Part shown: piece by piece, positions 10,899-22,693 of the stretch
Position numbering within the stretch: the stretch's first letter is position 1
How the letters are laid out: every line of letters starts with the position of its first letter
Notes under the pieces: model-generated
What the model was told of the DNA's origin: nothing
What the model saw: the letters and a program-made list of their open reading frames with translations, nothing else
The model's database searches: none
Translations under genes and position numbers: made by a program
NCBI GenBank assembly: GCA_023052935.1
Contig: CM041298.1
Location: 52,893,813 to 52,957,812, forward strand
DNA length: 64,000 nucleotides
Origin: Piezodorus guildinii
Taxonomy: Eukaryota; Arthropoda; Insecta; Hemiptera; Pentatomidae
Direction of reading: 5' to 3'

Positions 10899-12615
10899 AC
10901 GATTTTAGGTCTATTGCGAGGTTTTCTGCCAAAATTTTATAAAAGACAGTAATATTATGTCATGTTGGCATGAAGTGGATTCTATTAAAAAAATTAACCT
11001 AAGTATATTAAATATTTAATGCGCATTACTGTTATATTCAAATTGGAGGATCAGTTAGAAAATCATTTCTTACGCTTTCTACTTTGTTGATTATCAAATT
11101 CATCCATATTTAAAATCATACAGACCATCTATGATTGTATAAACAAAGAGAAAAAAAATCATGTTCTGTTTCCTAACTAAAGTTCAACTAAATGCGCTTT
11201 TATTGATATATTTCAGGTATAATTAATATTAAAATAGTACTCTCCAGTATATTTTATAATAATAGTATAGTTAGAAAAAGAAATATCCAATCTGGAATCT
11301 ATTGCCGTTGGTCGAACCACAATAAAGACCATATCTTTTATGATGTGTGTTGCCTGATATCCTTTGATATTTTGCCGAGGCCGAAAATAGCCACTATTAT
11401 TACCAGCTATGAACCGTTGCAGCATCCTATTCCCTTGCAATATCGCACACACTATCTCATAAACCGTTTATTTGATATTTTCTGTTGTTTTTTTAACCTT
11501 CCTTTTTTCTCGTTAAAAAAAGTAGAACTATTCATACATTCTATATTGCGGATTATAGTCAGAATTAATCTTTAAAAAACTTTTAATTAAAGCTATTATT
11601 AATGCCGACCTTTCGGATTTGATTCAAACCCCCTTAAATTTAATTAAAGAGAAAAGCTAGGAAGAAAAACCAACATTAAAAAAAAAATAAAATAATTGGC
11701 CGGGACAGATATCATTCCTTCTATGACTCCATTCCCACTCTAATCCTATAGTTTTAATACTTTCTTCCACTTCAATTCCTGATAATCCTTCGAGGCGTCT
11801 GAAAAGAAGATGGCCCCGAAACCATCTAGGTAAGGATATTTTTAGATTGCTTCCTTCCATTGGGAAGCTTTTCTACATGTCTTTTTCATGACTATTTTCT
11901 TTTAGCCTATTTACTAGATGTGTGGTACAATAAAGTTGTAAATATCAATAAATAAAAAAAAAAAAAAAACTACGGGCTGGATTTATCAGATTAAATCAAA
12001 TTATTGAGCATATCTAATTCTGAATGAACAATTTTAAGAAATATAATGCGTGTAGCAGTCAACTTTTACTTTTCTCTGTTGATGAATAAATTTAAGAATT
12101 TTAAATTATAGTTTGAGATGAAAAAACCAGCTGCGGGCAACACACGACTTTTACTTACCTCCGTTGTTAAAATCGATTGAAGAATTTTCAAATGCAGTTA
12201 GAGATGATAATGAGAAAAACTAATAGAGAATCAACTAAATTGAATTTATAAAGAAACATGTGTTTTATTAAAAAAATCGTTTATATTATTATCTAAAACA
12301 ACCAGTTTTATCGGATTTTTATCAATCTTTATTAACTTTTACAATCTTGTGAATAGGATAATTTTTTTTTAATCTTTAGCTTTCGAATGATATATTATAC
12401 ATATACTAGCTGTACCTCGCGGCTTTGCACGCGATTAATTGTTTTTTTTTTTTTTTTTATTGCTCTGAATTAATTGAAATATTTTTATAGTAAAATTGTT
12501 AGATGAGGTAATACAAAATAAATATACCTGAGATAGCAGTGAGTTAAACTTTTAACTATGTCTATGTAACAATAAATAAATGATTATTGTTGATTGTCAG
12601 ATATTAATTTTATTC
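10899..12615 (+). repeat. 1.72 kb direct duplication, copy 2
   Basis: Second copy of the block at 7928-9646, offset by 2971 bp at its start and 2969 bp at its end. It carries the same Jockey tail (11710-11968), family A end (12106-12390) and CTAGCTGTACCTCGCGGC repeat (12405). Flanks differ on both sides. No short target duplication is visible at the outer edges. Confidence 0.95.
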
Positions 12616-13470
12616 CGTTTAATCTACAATAACATACCCGTAGCAAGTAGCCATCCATACCCGTGATTATCTAATACTGACATTTTTGCTTTAAAACATA
12701 ATCATTCTATACCATTGTAACTTCTGTCTAACATAATTGCATATTTTTTCCACTCGGGGGTGTACTCATCCAACTCAATAATCTCGCGTTTTTTTTTGTT
12801 TTTTTTAGGTTCAGAAATATAGGTATGAGTGACTTTTGTATATATTTTTATTGATTTTGTTTTGTATCTATGTATATTGTATTATTATTGTATAAATTGA
12901 TTGTTTTGTATATATCGTGTGAATGTAGTATGAATGTTGTAATTTATCACTTTTAAAAATGTCCTTAATTGGACTGATTGTAATATTACTCAATAAAGAA
13001 TTGTTTCTGAAGAAAAAAAAAAGGTTCATAACTAAATTCTATTATTTTTTCAAAACTTAAACCTTTTTCAGCCTATTGTTCATTTAAAAAAACCAACAAC
13101 AATGAAACATATGGAATGGTTAGAAAACTACATACGAAATATACCTTAATATTATTTTATTATCAATGCTATTACTTATCAGATTAAGACAATTTTGCTG
13201 CCAGGTGGTTAGATACATGCTTGTCATTCAAAGGAGTACTTATAGTTTTTGGGGATGTGTATAGTTTTTGAGTTATTCGAAAACAAATTTTGTTTTACAT
13301 TTTAGGAAAATTTTTTTTTAAATCACTTAGAGGACGTTTTTTCCAAACCCAGCCTTATTGCACATCTAGGCGGTAAGACGAACCTCCAGAAGAAATTTCA
13401 ATTTCAAAACCATTTTCGTTTTTGAGAAACTGCGATGACCAGAAAATCGAGTGAAATGACCCCTTCTTTT
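12616..13470. other. AT-rich spacer containing a LINE-type 3' tail
   Basis: No gene. Bases 12830-13020 form a LINE-like 3' end: an AT-rich UTR, then GGACTGATTGTAATATTACTC and a poly-A at 13011-13022. The same tail recurs at 47397-47550. The remainder is unremarkable. Confidence 0.5.
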
Positions 13471-13479
13471 ATAAATATA

Positions 13480-13507
13480 GATATTAGATAGATAGATAGA
13501 TAGATAG
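13480..13507. repeat. (GATA)n microsatellite at a LINE 3' end
   Basis: Tandem TAGA/GATA units adjoining the 3' end of the CR1-like LINE that follows on the minus strand. Confidence 0.9.
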
Positions 13508-14760
13508 AAAATAATTTTTATTCTGGGACTGGATCCCTTTAGAATAACAGGTTTGTACAGTTTAAGTATACAATATGTCTGGCCAACAGACAAGATGAAC
13601 ATGATTAACTACTATTTACAATAATTGATGTATTTGTATACAACACAAAATAAATAAAAATAAAAACAATCTTCAGAAGCTAATTTATGTTAGAAAAAAA
13701 TGAGAAATATATGAGTTGATAACAGAATCCAAAAAATAAAATAAAAAAAGAAACAAAAAAAAATTAAATAAAACAAAAATAATTAATAAAATTGTACTAG
13801 TACTTAGTATTCTTAAAATAACATTAACTCTGAAATAATAAAGGATCTATATCAGACCAAGAATAATGAAAGATAAAACAATTAAAACATAAATAAAAAT
13901 AAAAAATACAAATATAATAAATGAAATCTTCTAGTAACAAAAATAACGATATAAAAAACTAAACAAATACTGTAAAGATTGAACCAAAGGAAAAAAATTA
14001 TATGAAAATATATTTCATATTGAAAATATATGTCAGGCAGCGTCATTTAAGGATGTTAGAAGGTGCTGGAAAAGAAAGCAATTTAAATGTAGAAAGGGAA
14101 GGAGCATGACGGATGTTTGATGGAAGGGAATTCCAGAAACTAGTAGAACGGGCCAGAAAGGAGCATTCGTATTTTTTTGTTCTGTGGGAAGTGATATAAA
14201 GGTTGGAAAAACGGGATCTAGTCTCTAGTGGATGAATTGAGGGTTTGAACTGTAGGATATTGTAGATATATGGAGGGTGTTGTGAATTGATGGTTTGGTA
14301 TAGGAAAGATCCAAGGAAATATTGCCTACAGGTAAGAGGAAAGAGCCATTTTGATTCGGTATAAAGATGGGATACATGAGACCGCCTCGATGTGCCAAAG
14401 ACAAATCTTAAAAACAGTTCATAATTAACTTTAATCGTTTCTCTAGCATCATCGAGAGGCCATCATATACCATACATCCATAATCAAACTGAGGGAAAAT
14501 TAGAGAGGATACAAGGAGCTTGCGAGTGGAATAAGGGAGAACATGGCGGGAACGATGGAATAGTTTAAGAGTACTGATTGACCTTCGGGAGATTTGGGCC
14601 ACATGTGGTTTCCCGGATAAGGTTTGGTCAATATGGATGCCTAAATTTTTTACCAAGGAACTGAATGTGATGGGATGGGCGTTCAGAAATAAGGTAGGAA
14701 GAGAGGGAATAGATGTAAGGAGGGAATTGGATCCAATATTACTGTTCTTATGTTTAAAAA
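13505..14760 (-). mobile_element. CR1/Daphne-like LINE, 3' part (minus)
   Basis: The minus strand reads ORF2 C-terminal sequence: LGIHIDQTLSGKPHV (end of the RT/thumb region), then FPQFDYGCMVYDG and a LMNCF-type segment. A degraded tail follows, aligning with the plus-strand copy at 1190-1985. The element ends at about 13505 with the family's 3' terminus (TTATTCTGGGACTGGATCC on the plus strand). It is broken by a stop after LKLIMNCF and by frameshifts, and 5' truncated near 14760. Dead copy. Confidence 0.75.
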
Positions 14761-15255
14761 CAAAAAAATGATTATGACTGTATTATTCGGAACAATCTCT
14801 TCTTTTTATTTATATATTTATTTCCATAACATATATAAAAAAATGATTGTTTATTACTTAAAAAATGATTTATTTCAATTGGAGAAGTGTGATACTCGAT
14901 ACACGTGATTTTTACAATTTTTAAATCTAATTCTAATATTTCGTTTTCTTTGTTGTTTTATTTACTGTTATGTAGAGCTATAACGGCAGCCGAAACTACC
15001 AACAAAATTAAACATTATCTTTGGTATTTAGTTTCACAATATTTTACGCACACCTATCTATTCTCCTGTCTTCTAGAATTCATATAATAGCATATGAAAT
15101 AAATTAATAATTAATTTTTTCAGTTATAAAATTTATAATTTTTATCAGATGTTCCTAGGTTTAGTTTATAGTAAAGATCATATAGGCCAATATTAGATAC
15201 AAATCGCCAGGGTTTTTTTTCCCAAGATTTCGGGAACTCAGTTCTAGTGATCCCA
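14761..15255. other. AT-rich spacer, nothing recognised
   Basis: No gene or repeat family recognised. Confidence 0.5.
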
Positions 15256-16203
15256 AGTTATAGAATGAGACTTAACTAATAAATAATATAGAGTAATTAT
15301 CAATAACTTCCTTTTCTATAATCGGAGGCTGTCATAAACCAGCTACCTAGAAAGGACAGACCAAGTACCGACAAAGAACACATACCTGTACTTAGGACCC
15401 AACACCTGGAGGCACTTGCTTTGTGGTACCCATGCCGCCAACTTATCCCCTCTACAATTCCTAGTTATATATACCCTTTGATCCTCAAAACTCATCACTC
15501 ACAAGGTAGCAGGAGTCGAAAATCAGCCAGCCAATAGGATAGTGTACCTGGGCATCACCCTCGACAGGCATCTAACACTAGCCAATCACTGCCTAAAAAA
15601 AGATTAAATCGGTTAGGACCAAGTCCTACCGATTGAATCACTTACTGATGTCTCCAAACCTATCACTTCGCCTGAAAATATTAATTTACAAAGCCGTTCT
15701 CAGACCAGCCCTCCTCTACGGAGCACCGCTGCTAAACAACATTACAGCACCGACGGCAAAGAGACTTCAGCAGTTTCAAAACGGAGTATTACGACGAATG
15801 GTAAGGCATACCTCACTACAGAGGACAAAGACAGACCAATTATATGACACCCTAGACCTCCCGACAGTGACGGAGTTCATCTCCCGCAGGCATATCAAAT
15901 TCTTTGATAGCCTCCGGTACTGCACGAACCCACTGTTTAATACACTGACTCCAACAAGACGGCCACAGCGCTGGCAGGACTACGTACAAACTCTCAGACT
16001 AGACTGAGGAAACATATCTTACTTATACTGACTCAAAAAGACTAGTGAGCCTCATCACTAGAACTGACTTAAAACTGCTTCCCGACTCCGAAAACCTTCC
16101 TATCCTCAGACCCCTCTTAGAATGCATCTGATGCAGTACAAGAGATCCTTGATTCCTTCCCCTATCCTTCCTTGATTTCAACCCCAAATCCCATGGGGCT
16201 TAG

Positions 16204-16269
<66 letters not shown>

Positions 16270-16439
16270 ATCACTCTATATGTAACATTGCTTGTGTCAC
16301 ACTCATAGAAGGAGACCTCGGTATGTACACTTGTAGTCACCCTAACTCCTCAGCACAATTTATTGTATTCTGAATATCTATTTTGTTCTGATAATAAAAG
16401 CAGTATTTTAATATCTACACTGTGTGTGATTCATTAACT
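15256..16439 (+). mobile_element. Solo LTR of a gypsy-type element, interrupted by a LINE
   Basis: It begins AGTTATAGAATGAGAC and ends TGATTCATTAACT, the same ends as the 406 bp LTRs at 33723-34128 and 36935-37340 (which are in minus orientation). The two LTR halves, 15256-15500 and 16267-16439, together give about 418 bp. The intervening 15501-16266 is a LINE insertion. There is no internal region, so this is a solo LTR left by LTR-LTR recombination. A clean 4 bp target duplication is not visible (CCCA left, CCAG right). Confidence 0.85.
15501..16266 (+). mobile_element. Jockey-like LINE inserted in the solo LTR
   Basis: A 5' truncated non-LTR element. Its open segment (15633-16007) is an ORF2 C-terminus with KAVLRPALLYGAP, RRMVRHTSLQRT and a final RPQRWQDYVQTL. 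Upstream, in a broken frame, lies YLGITLDRHLTL of the thumb region. The 3' UTR ends CCCATGGGGCTTAG and then a ~62 nt poly-A tail (16205-16266). The target duplication CTCATCACTC is present at 15491-15500 and 16267-16276, possibly longer because of the A run. It lacks endonuclease and catalytic RT domains, so it is dead on arrival. Confidence 0.88.
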
Positions 16440-16458
16440 CCAGAAAAAAAGCGTCAAG

Positions 16459-16848
16459 AATTGAGGCGTTGTGTTCCAAAAGGTACTATATCCATTTTGG
16501 ACAATTTTACAGGGGACGCGAAAATCATTCATTATTATATTATTAAAGTAGCTAATTTGATTATTTTCGCATTAGAATATATAATTGTTTTTTTACTATA
16601 TTAAAAAAATCATATTAAAGTTATGAAAAGAAATATTTTAGTATGATTTGGTACGAAACTAAATGTGTAATTAGTACCTGTAGAAAATTATGGCATTTAT
16701 AAATCGAGTTTTAAAGGACTTGAGTATTCATCAGATAAACTCAAATTGAAGATTTAGATGAAACCAAATGATGAGAAACTAAAGATGTAAAAAAATCAAT
16801 TTCGTATAAAATGTCCTTTATTACCTTTTGGAAATCAACGTCTCAATT
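16459..16848. mobile_element. 390 bp MITE with ~30 bp inverted repeats, copy 1
   Basis: The ends read AATTGAGGCGTTGTGTTCCA and the inverse TGGAAATCAACGTCTCAATT, with the inner AAAGGTACTA block also inverted on the right (TTACCTTTT). The interior is non-coding and matches the copy at 42851-43241 over its whole length, including GTCCTTTA near the right end. This is a non-autonomous DNA transposon. The target-site duplication is not resolved. Confidence 0.85.
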
Positions 16849-17325
16849 CAGGATTGAACAACATCTGATATTCAGAGTAAAATATCCCATTCTAAGGAAA
16901 CAAATCACATCTGGGTCATTTATGGATTCTACCAATGCAGATTTTATTTTTACTTATTTTTCGTCTCAGTGACCGTGAATAATTATTATTTCATATTTAA
17001 TTTCAAGATTAATAATTCATTTTAAGAATCTTCCCCATCTTGATGGAGCGCGTTATTCAGAAGGGCTTGAATACTTGAGCCGGCCACAGTTAGAGTGTTA
17101 GGATGCTATGAATATTTACAAATTAAAATTTATTCAATGAGCAATAGCTGAGTCCGATCCTTAGCAAACTATTCATTGTTTGATATTAAATAACATTAAA
17201 ACTGTTATAGCCTCTAAATTTTTAATATTGAAGTTTATTTTTCAACGTTTTCATGCTATAAACACTATATAAGAACAAATTTACTTCTTCATCGGCATGT
17301 TTTGATCCGATTTATTTATGAAGTA
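16849..17325. other. AT-rich spacer, nothing recognised
   Basis: No gene or repeat family recognised. Confidence 0.5.
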
Positions 17326-17327
17326 TA

Positions 17328-17790
17328 TTTTACTTTCACTTACCTATATATGAAATATATAATATTTATTATATAGTACGGGGAAGTATAGCGATCGTGA
17401 AAATGTTCAAATTCGAGTTTTAACTTAAAGTTTTATATTTAAGAAACGCCCGAGATGTTACAGCAACTTTTCCATTTTAGGGTCTCCTGAGTCCTAAGGG
17501 TTATTTTAGGGTCTCCCGCCAAAAGGTCTGTGCGTGTGTGTGGCAACTCCACTTCATATTTAAGTCAACTATACGCCCGAGATGTTACAGCAACTTTTTC
17601 GCTAAAATCGGCTGACCGGAATTCCTACTTTATACTATGCATTGTACACCCTTTTTACGATTTTCTCGAAAACGGCTCTAACGATTAAACTCGCTATATT
17701 TCGATAAAATTACTTAGACTTTAATATCATGTTGGTTTCATTTTGATTGATATAGTCTGACAAGGCTTAACTGCTGAAAATTTTTCTTTT
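17328..17790 (+). repeat. Family A repeat, 5' part
   Basis: It starts TTTTACTTTCACTTACC, then GGGGAAGTATAGCGATCGTG, the phrase GGGTCTCCTGAGTCC, TTTTCTCGAAAACGGC and ends after CTGACAAGGC. It has an internal duplication of the CGCCCGAGATGTTACAGCAAC segment (17450 and 17573). It breaks off where a minus-strand Jockey fragment begins. Confidence 0.75.
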
Positions 17791-17799
17791 GTTTAGAAG

Positions 17800-18545
17800 G
17801 AAAAGATTATTATCTATCACGGGCTATGTCTACAACAAATGGGATATTAAGGTCATTATGAATGAGTTGATTTGTAACAAAATAAGGGGCATTCAGGATT
17901 TTGCGAAGGATTTTGGATTGTAAGGACTGGATGCGGGAGAGATTAGATGGTTTCGTAGAGCCCCAAAGCTCGATTCTATATGCCCAAATAGGTCTGATAA
18001 TAGTGATGTGAATGAGTCTTTTGTAATATACTGGAAGTTTTGAACGTTTGTCTAGTAAAGGTTGTAGTAATCGATATCTTCGAGCAGTTTCTTGTCGTTT
18101 CAGTCTTGTATGAGGATGCCAAGTAAGGCGCTTGTCAAGATGGAGATCTAGGTATCAGATTTGCTCAACAGGAGTAAGGGTAACTGGGGGCAGGAACTCA
18201 TCGGTTTGCGACGAAGGGTAAAGGTGATTTGGTGGGATTTGTTGGGGTTTATTTTAATCCTCCAATTTCGACACCATTCTTCAATGGCTGTGATGTGGGA
18301 CTGAAGGGTTTGGGATGCAGAAGATGGATCTTTATGGACGGATAAGACACACGTGTCATCAGCATAAGTATTGAGGACAGTTTGAGGATGAAGTGGAATT
18401 TCAGCTGTATAAAGGGAGTAGAGGATAGGACCTAAGAGACTACCTTGAGGCACTCCAGCAGATTGGGAAAATATAGATGAGTAGGAAAAGTTATGGTTTA
18501 CCTTAAAGATTCTGCCAGTAAGGTAGGAACGCATTAATAGGAAAT
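17800..18545 (-). mobile_element. Jockey-like LINE, RT to C-terminus fragment (minus)
   Basis: The minus strand encodes the end of a reverse transcriptase: SYLTGRIFKVNH, then AGVPQGSLLGP, then the catalytic TYADDTCVLSV, then WRIKINPNKSHQITF (18148-18534). A frame-broken C-terminus extends to about 17800. It is closely related to the full Jockey copy at 20454-25530 (SAGVPQGSILGP, TYADDTCVLSV) but diverged. It lacks ORF1, endonuclease and the first half of RT. Confidence 0.88.
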
Positions 18546-18584
18546 ATAAAGCACCGAAAATTTTCTTCCTCTACAGTACCATTA

Positions 18585-18715
18585 CGATTGTAGATTTCAT
18601 CAAATCATCATCTGATTATCATTGATAAAAAACAGTTAAACATATAAGTTGAACGAATCCGATATCCAACTAAACGAACAGACATAAAAAACTGTAATTC
18701 CATATTTAAGAGACT
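18585..18715 (+). repeat. Family A repeat fragment
   Basis: It contains the ATAAGTTGAACGAATCCGATATCCAACTAAA stretch found inside full family A copies (27755-27790). Only ~130 bp remain. Confidence 0.5.
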
Positions 18716-18719
18716 CCAG

Positions 18720-19391
18720 TTTATATAGACAACCACCAGATACCACAAACAAATACAGTAACGTACTTGGGACTAATCTTTGACAACAGATTGACATGGG
18801 GTCCACACGTCAAAACAAAACGCAAAACTGTAAACTTTCGACTCAGATTATTATATTCGATACTACATAAACACTCTAAATTACGCATAAGGGAGAAGCT
18901 TAACGTATATACTTATTTATTAAAACCTATATGGACTTACGCATGCCAAATTTACGGACCTGCTTAAAAGACACACATTCAAAAAATACAAACCTTTCAA
19001 TCCAAATTTTTAAGACTGACAACGAACTCACCACCTTATGTTTCAAACGATACTCTTCATAACGACTTACGCATTCCGACTACAAGAAACCACATTCGAA
19101 TGTTGTACAAAAGATTGTACGACCAACTACATGGACACACTAACCAATTTGTTCAAAATAATGCTACAACTGACATCCCTGACATAACTCGGCGTAGACT
19201 GAAAAGGAGTTGGATGAGGGACCCCCTAGCCTAAAATAATAGATCCTGTTTGAATGTCAGAAGGATGCACCACTAGGTGCTGTCTCCCTCATGCCTAACC
19301 ATGCCATGTCTCCTAGTTTATAAAATCCCATTTGCTTATTGTAAACATTTTACAGGTGCAAATAAAATCATTAATAACAAAAAAAAAAAAC
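18720..19391 (+). mobile_element. Jockey-like LINE, C-terminal fragment with poly-A
   Basis: The translation gives YLGLIFDNRLTWGPHVK, then LLKPIWTYACQIYGPA, a stop, and then a continuing C-terminus up to RRRLKRSWMRDPLA near 19230. This parallels the C-terminus of the full Jockey (YLGLHLDKRLTWNPHT ... RPIWTYGVELWGS ... RRLKRRWPRDLLV). A 3' UTR and poly-A (19379-19391) follow. 5' truncated; a third Jockey subfamily in the window. Confidence 0.85.
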
Positions 19392-19850
19392 ATATTTAAG
19401 AGAATTATACACACGAGATGTATTTTCACAGCAAATTTTTTATCGAACCAGATGAGCTTTATATTACGAGTTTTCATCTTTTCACGATATTCTCAAAAGT
19501 GGCTCGAGAGATTTTGATGAAACTCGTTAAATCGATGTAAAATTAATTTGGTTTTATTATTATGACAGTTTTATTCTGAATAAAATAGTCTGGCAGAGTT
19601 TAAATTTTGACATTTTAAATGTATCCCTTTTTAATTACGTTCAATTTTGTAGATTCCGAAAAAAAAGAGAAAAACATACACACACACATTTATATATACA
19701 TATATTTTTTTTTTTTTTTTTTTTATACAATTTTTGTAATATAGATGTATAACATACCTTTGGAAGGCTAAAAAAAATTATAAAAAAATATTATTTAATT
19801 AAACACATGTTTCTATTGAAATCAATGTTATTAATTATTTTACATGCCTA
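19392..19850 (+). repeat. Family A repeat, diverged middle and 3' part
   Basis: Words of the family body are recognisable: TTTCACGATATTCTCAAAAG, AAATAGTCTGGCAGAG, ATAACATACCTTTGGAAGGC and ACACATGTTTCTAT. It ends into SINE2. Old and diverged, with a (CA)n and a T run inside. Confidence 0.55.
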
Positions 19851-20280
19851 AGGTCACGGATTCAAACCTGCAGGTGGTTCTAGAATTTTTCCCTTAGGTA
19901 TGCCGTCCTAAGGAGAGGACGTAAAAAGGTGGTCCCGAGCCTGTGCGATGTCATGTACTCGTTAAAGATCCCTATCCTAATAAAACCTGGATAGGCAAAA
20001 TTTAGGACTCCCACTGTAGCATCGTCCGATTAGTCATAGTAGCATATAGTGACGTTTAATGAATAAACAGTAATTATTATAACAGTCGATTTGTCCAAGG
20101 GCAGGATGTCATATTTTAAACATAGTATTTACCTTTATTTTTTTTTATTTTTTTTTTTTTTATTTATTATTATAACAAATAATTAGATCGTTCCGATTTT
20201 AGTATATGTATCGTATCACTGTAGAATCGTCCAATAGCCACAGTAGTGACGTTAAATAAACAAACGAGCAAACAGTTCTT
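19845..20280 (+). repeat. SINE2, tRNA-derived SINE plus a partial second copy
   Basis: A B-box-like word GGATTCAAACCTGC is at 19858. The body reads GAGAGGACGTAAAAAGGTGG then TCCCGAGCCTGTGCGATGTC, with CTGGATAGGCAAAATTTAGG and an end ATAGTGACGTTTAATGAATAAACAG. A second tail (AATCGTCCAATAGCCACAG ... GACGTTAAATAAACAAACG) follows at 20224-20275. The same family occurs at 29560-29730 (minus) and 47585-47668. Confidence 0.65.
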
Positions 20281-20385
20281 TTACAATTCATTTTAATTTT
20301 TAATAGTATATTAAAAATACTTGAATTGACTTTAACAACAGAGGTAAGTGAAAGTCGTGTGTTGCGCGCGCCAGATTTTTTGATT
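20280..20385 (+). repeat. Family A repeat, 3' end
   Basis: It ends with GAGGTAAGTGAAAGTCGTGTGTTGCGCGCGCCAGATTTTTT, the conserved right end of family A. Confidence 0.7.
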
Positions 20386-21059
20386 GTTTAAAAATAACGA
20401 CTAAACACTAGTGAATTTAAACATGTAGTATTTCTGGATTTTAAATTTTAAGTAGTTTCAAGTGTCATGGCTGCGAGTACAGTTCACTATAAGTATAGCT
20501 CTGTCATTCTTACCTTCTCATCACTGTGTTATCGCATGAACATCGTTCAAACTTTGTGAATCGTGAGTTGTTATACTATTACACACATTACCGAACACAG
20601 AAAGCGAGGTGAGTGGCGTTTTGTTCAATAAGCAATCACAGACTAGTGACCGCTTGGGCTAGAGATAAGGGCCAGGCTTGCCTGCTAATCCTTCTCTAGT
20701 GTTGACAAGGTCTCGGTCAGGACTGTTGTTCAACGACCTAATCAGACAATATTTATAAACATTAGTTTTCTCCCTCAATGAGTTTTTAAATTTATTTTCC
20801 TCGAAGACTTTTATTTATTTATTTTTTCATTAACTTAGAAATGTTTGCTTTGTTTTTTTTAAATAGTATATGTATATAATATTGTAAATAGTTTAGTTTT
20901 AAGATCTTTAAGGTTAATTTTCTTTTAATTAGTAATTTTTTTTCTAATAATTATATATAGATATATAACTTCTTTATTTTCTATCTGTTTCATTTATTTA
21001 TCTAGATACATATATATGTTGTTATTTTTATATATTTTTTTTTCTTAATTAATTAAGCC

Positions 21060-22693
21060 ATGGATCTAGATAAGACTCCATCTTGTGACGACTCGGAGGA
21101 GGAGACTCCCTTTTCTGAGATAAGCGAGCCAGACTCACAGTATTTAAAGCCACGGACTCTACAGAAACGCCAGAGAAAGAACACTAACTCGGCTGGTAAC
21201 TCGCCAAATAAAAAAAAAATAAAGCGGCTAAGACAAAACAGCCATCACCACCTAAAACTCGCAGTACCACTGCAGCCAACCTAAATGAGTCAACGGCGCC
21301 ATCTTTACCCGGACCGTCTTCAACCGCACATTCAAAATCACCAGCTTCTACCTCTAGCACTTCTGCTAACGCCACCAATAAAAACCAGCTCCCGGAACAA
21401 GGATTTTCTGACCCGGAACCACCTCCAATATTTGTATCAAATATAAATAATTTCCTCTCGTTCGGCAAAGAAATTTCTGATCTCATAGGCCCGTCAAACT
21501 TTCAATGTTTTTCAAGAATAAATGATATAAAAATAAATACCACCAATAAGGAGAGCTATAAAAAACTTATCACTTATTTAAATAATAAAAATTTTGACTT
21601 CCACTGCTACCAGTTAAAACAAGATAAACCATACAGAGTAGTTCTGAGAGGACTCCACTCATCCACTCCTACTGAAGCCATCAAATGCGGCCTAGAAGAA
21701 ATTGGCCATAATGTTAGGAATATCTCATGTGTAACACACCCCAAAGAAAAATATGCTTTGCCCTTGTTTTTCGTGGATCTGGAGCCAGCCAGGAATAACA
21801 CGGAGATATTTCAAGTTAGACGGCTAGTATATTCGACCGTTCGGTTTGAAGAGCCTAGACAAAAGACAATTATCGTACAGTGCACTAGATGTCAATCATT
21901 AGGACACACGAAGTCCTACTGCTATCACCCTGCTAGATGTGTTATATGTGCCGGGCCACATGCCTCTGACACATGCCTTAAACCCCCTAATGAGACTGCA
22001 AAGTGCGCACTTTGTGGTGAAGGCCATCCGGCTAGCTATAGGGGCTGTAGCGTATACAAAAATCTTCTTAAGCAGAGGACACACCACCTAGCGGAATTAC
22101 GAGTGGAGCAGAATATTCGCACGCAGGTGCCTGATTTGGACAATTTGAATAACTACCCAGAAATTCAAAAACAAACAGGTACCATCGTCCAGCAGCCAAC
22201 TACAACAACTGCAGTCAGGGAAACTACAGAGCACTCAAAAAAACATCTCTCCGAGATCATCAAGCATCAACAGCCACAAAGACAGGCGCCTCCTAAATCC
22301 CTAACCAAGCCTCCATCCTCCCATCCTAACCCGCAACCTGTACACCGATCCGTTCCTCCCCATACACCCTTACGTGTAAAATTGCCTCCTGAACATCCTC
22401 CCCAAATACCATCTCCTTCAGTTCAACCAAGTCAAATAAACCCCTCGCCTCAAGTACCTCAGCGGACTGAACATCATCGTACTCCACGGAGAGTCCAGCC
22501 CCAAGCCAACGATCCGGACCATACAAATCATCCTGCACAAGTCTCTTACCCACATCCGTATCCCTACCAAGACCCTTCCAACATATGCTCCATTCTCCAG
22601 TCTTTTCTTTCAGATCTTAGAAATACTATTCAACCACTAATCACCCTTCTTACTAGAATCCTTACCCAAATCCCATTCAATCTCCCACGATGA
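21060..22693 (+). pseudogene. Jockey ORF1 (gag-like nucleic-acid-binding protein), one frameshift
   Basis: ORF1 proteins of Jockey LINEs coat the element RNA and deliver it for reverse transcription. The ATG at 21060 opens a Ser/Glu/Lys-rich N-terminus (74 codons) that leaves frame at a run of nine adenines (21211-21219). The protein continues in another frame to 22693 for a total of about 544 codons. Downstream come a segment PYRVVLRGLH (about 21630), typical of the RRM-like region before the zinc knuckles, then three CCHC-type knuckles (CTRCQSLGHTKSYC, CVICAGPHASDTC, CALCGEGHPASYRGC; 21880-22050). A long Pro/Gln/His-rich tail ends FNLPR. Its stop overlaps the ORF2 start (ATGA). The single homopolymer lesion could be real or an assembly error. 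Confidence 0.88.

Noticed and set aside
7928..12615. Direct repeats as LTRs of a large retrotransposon
   Set aside because: The repeats do not have TG...CA or AGTTA...TAACT ends, no PBS or PPT lies inside, no target duplication flanks them, and they contain unrelated older insertions.
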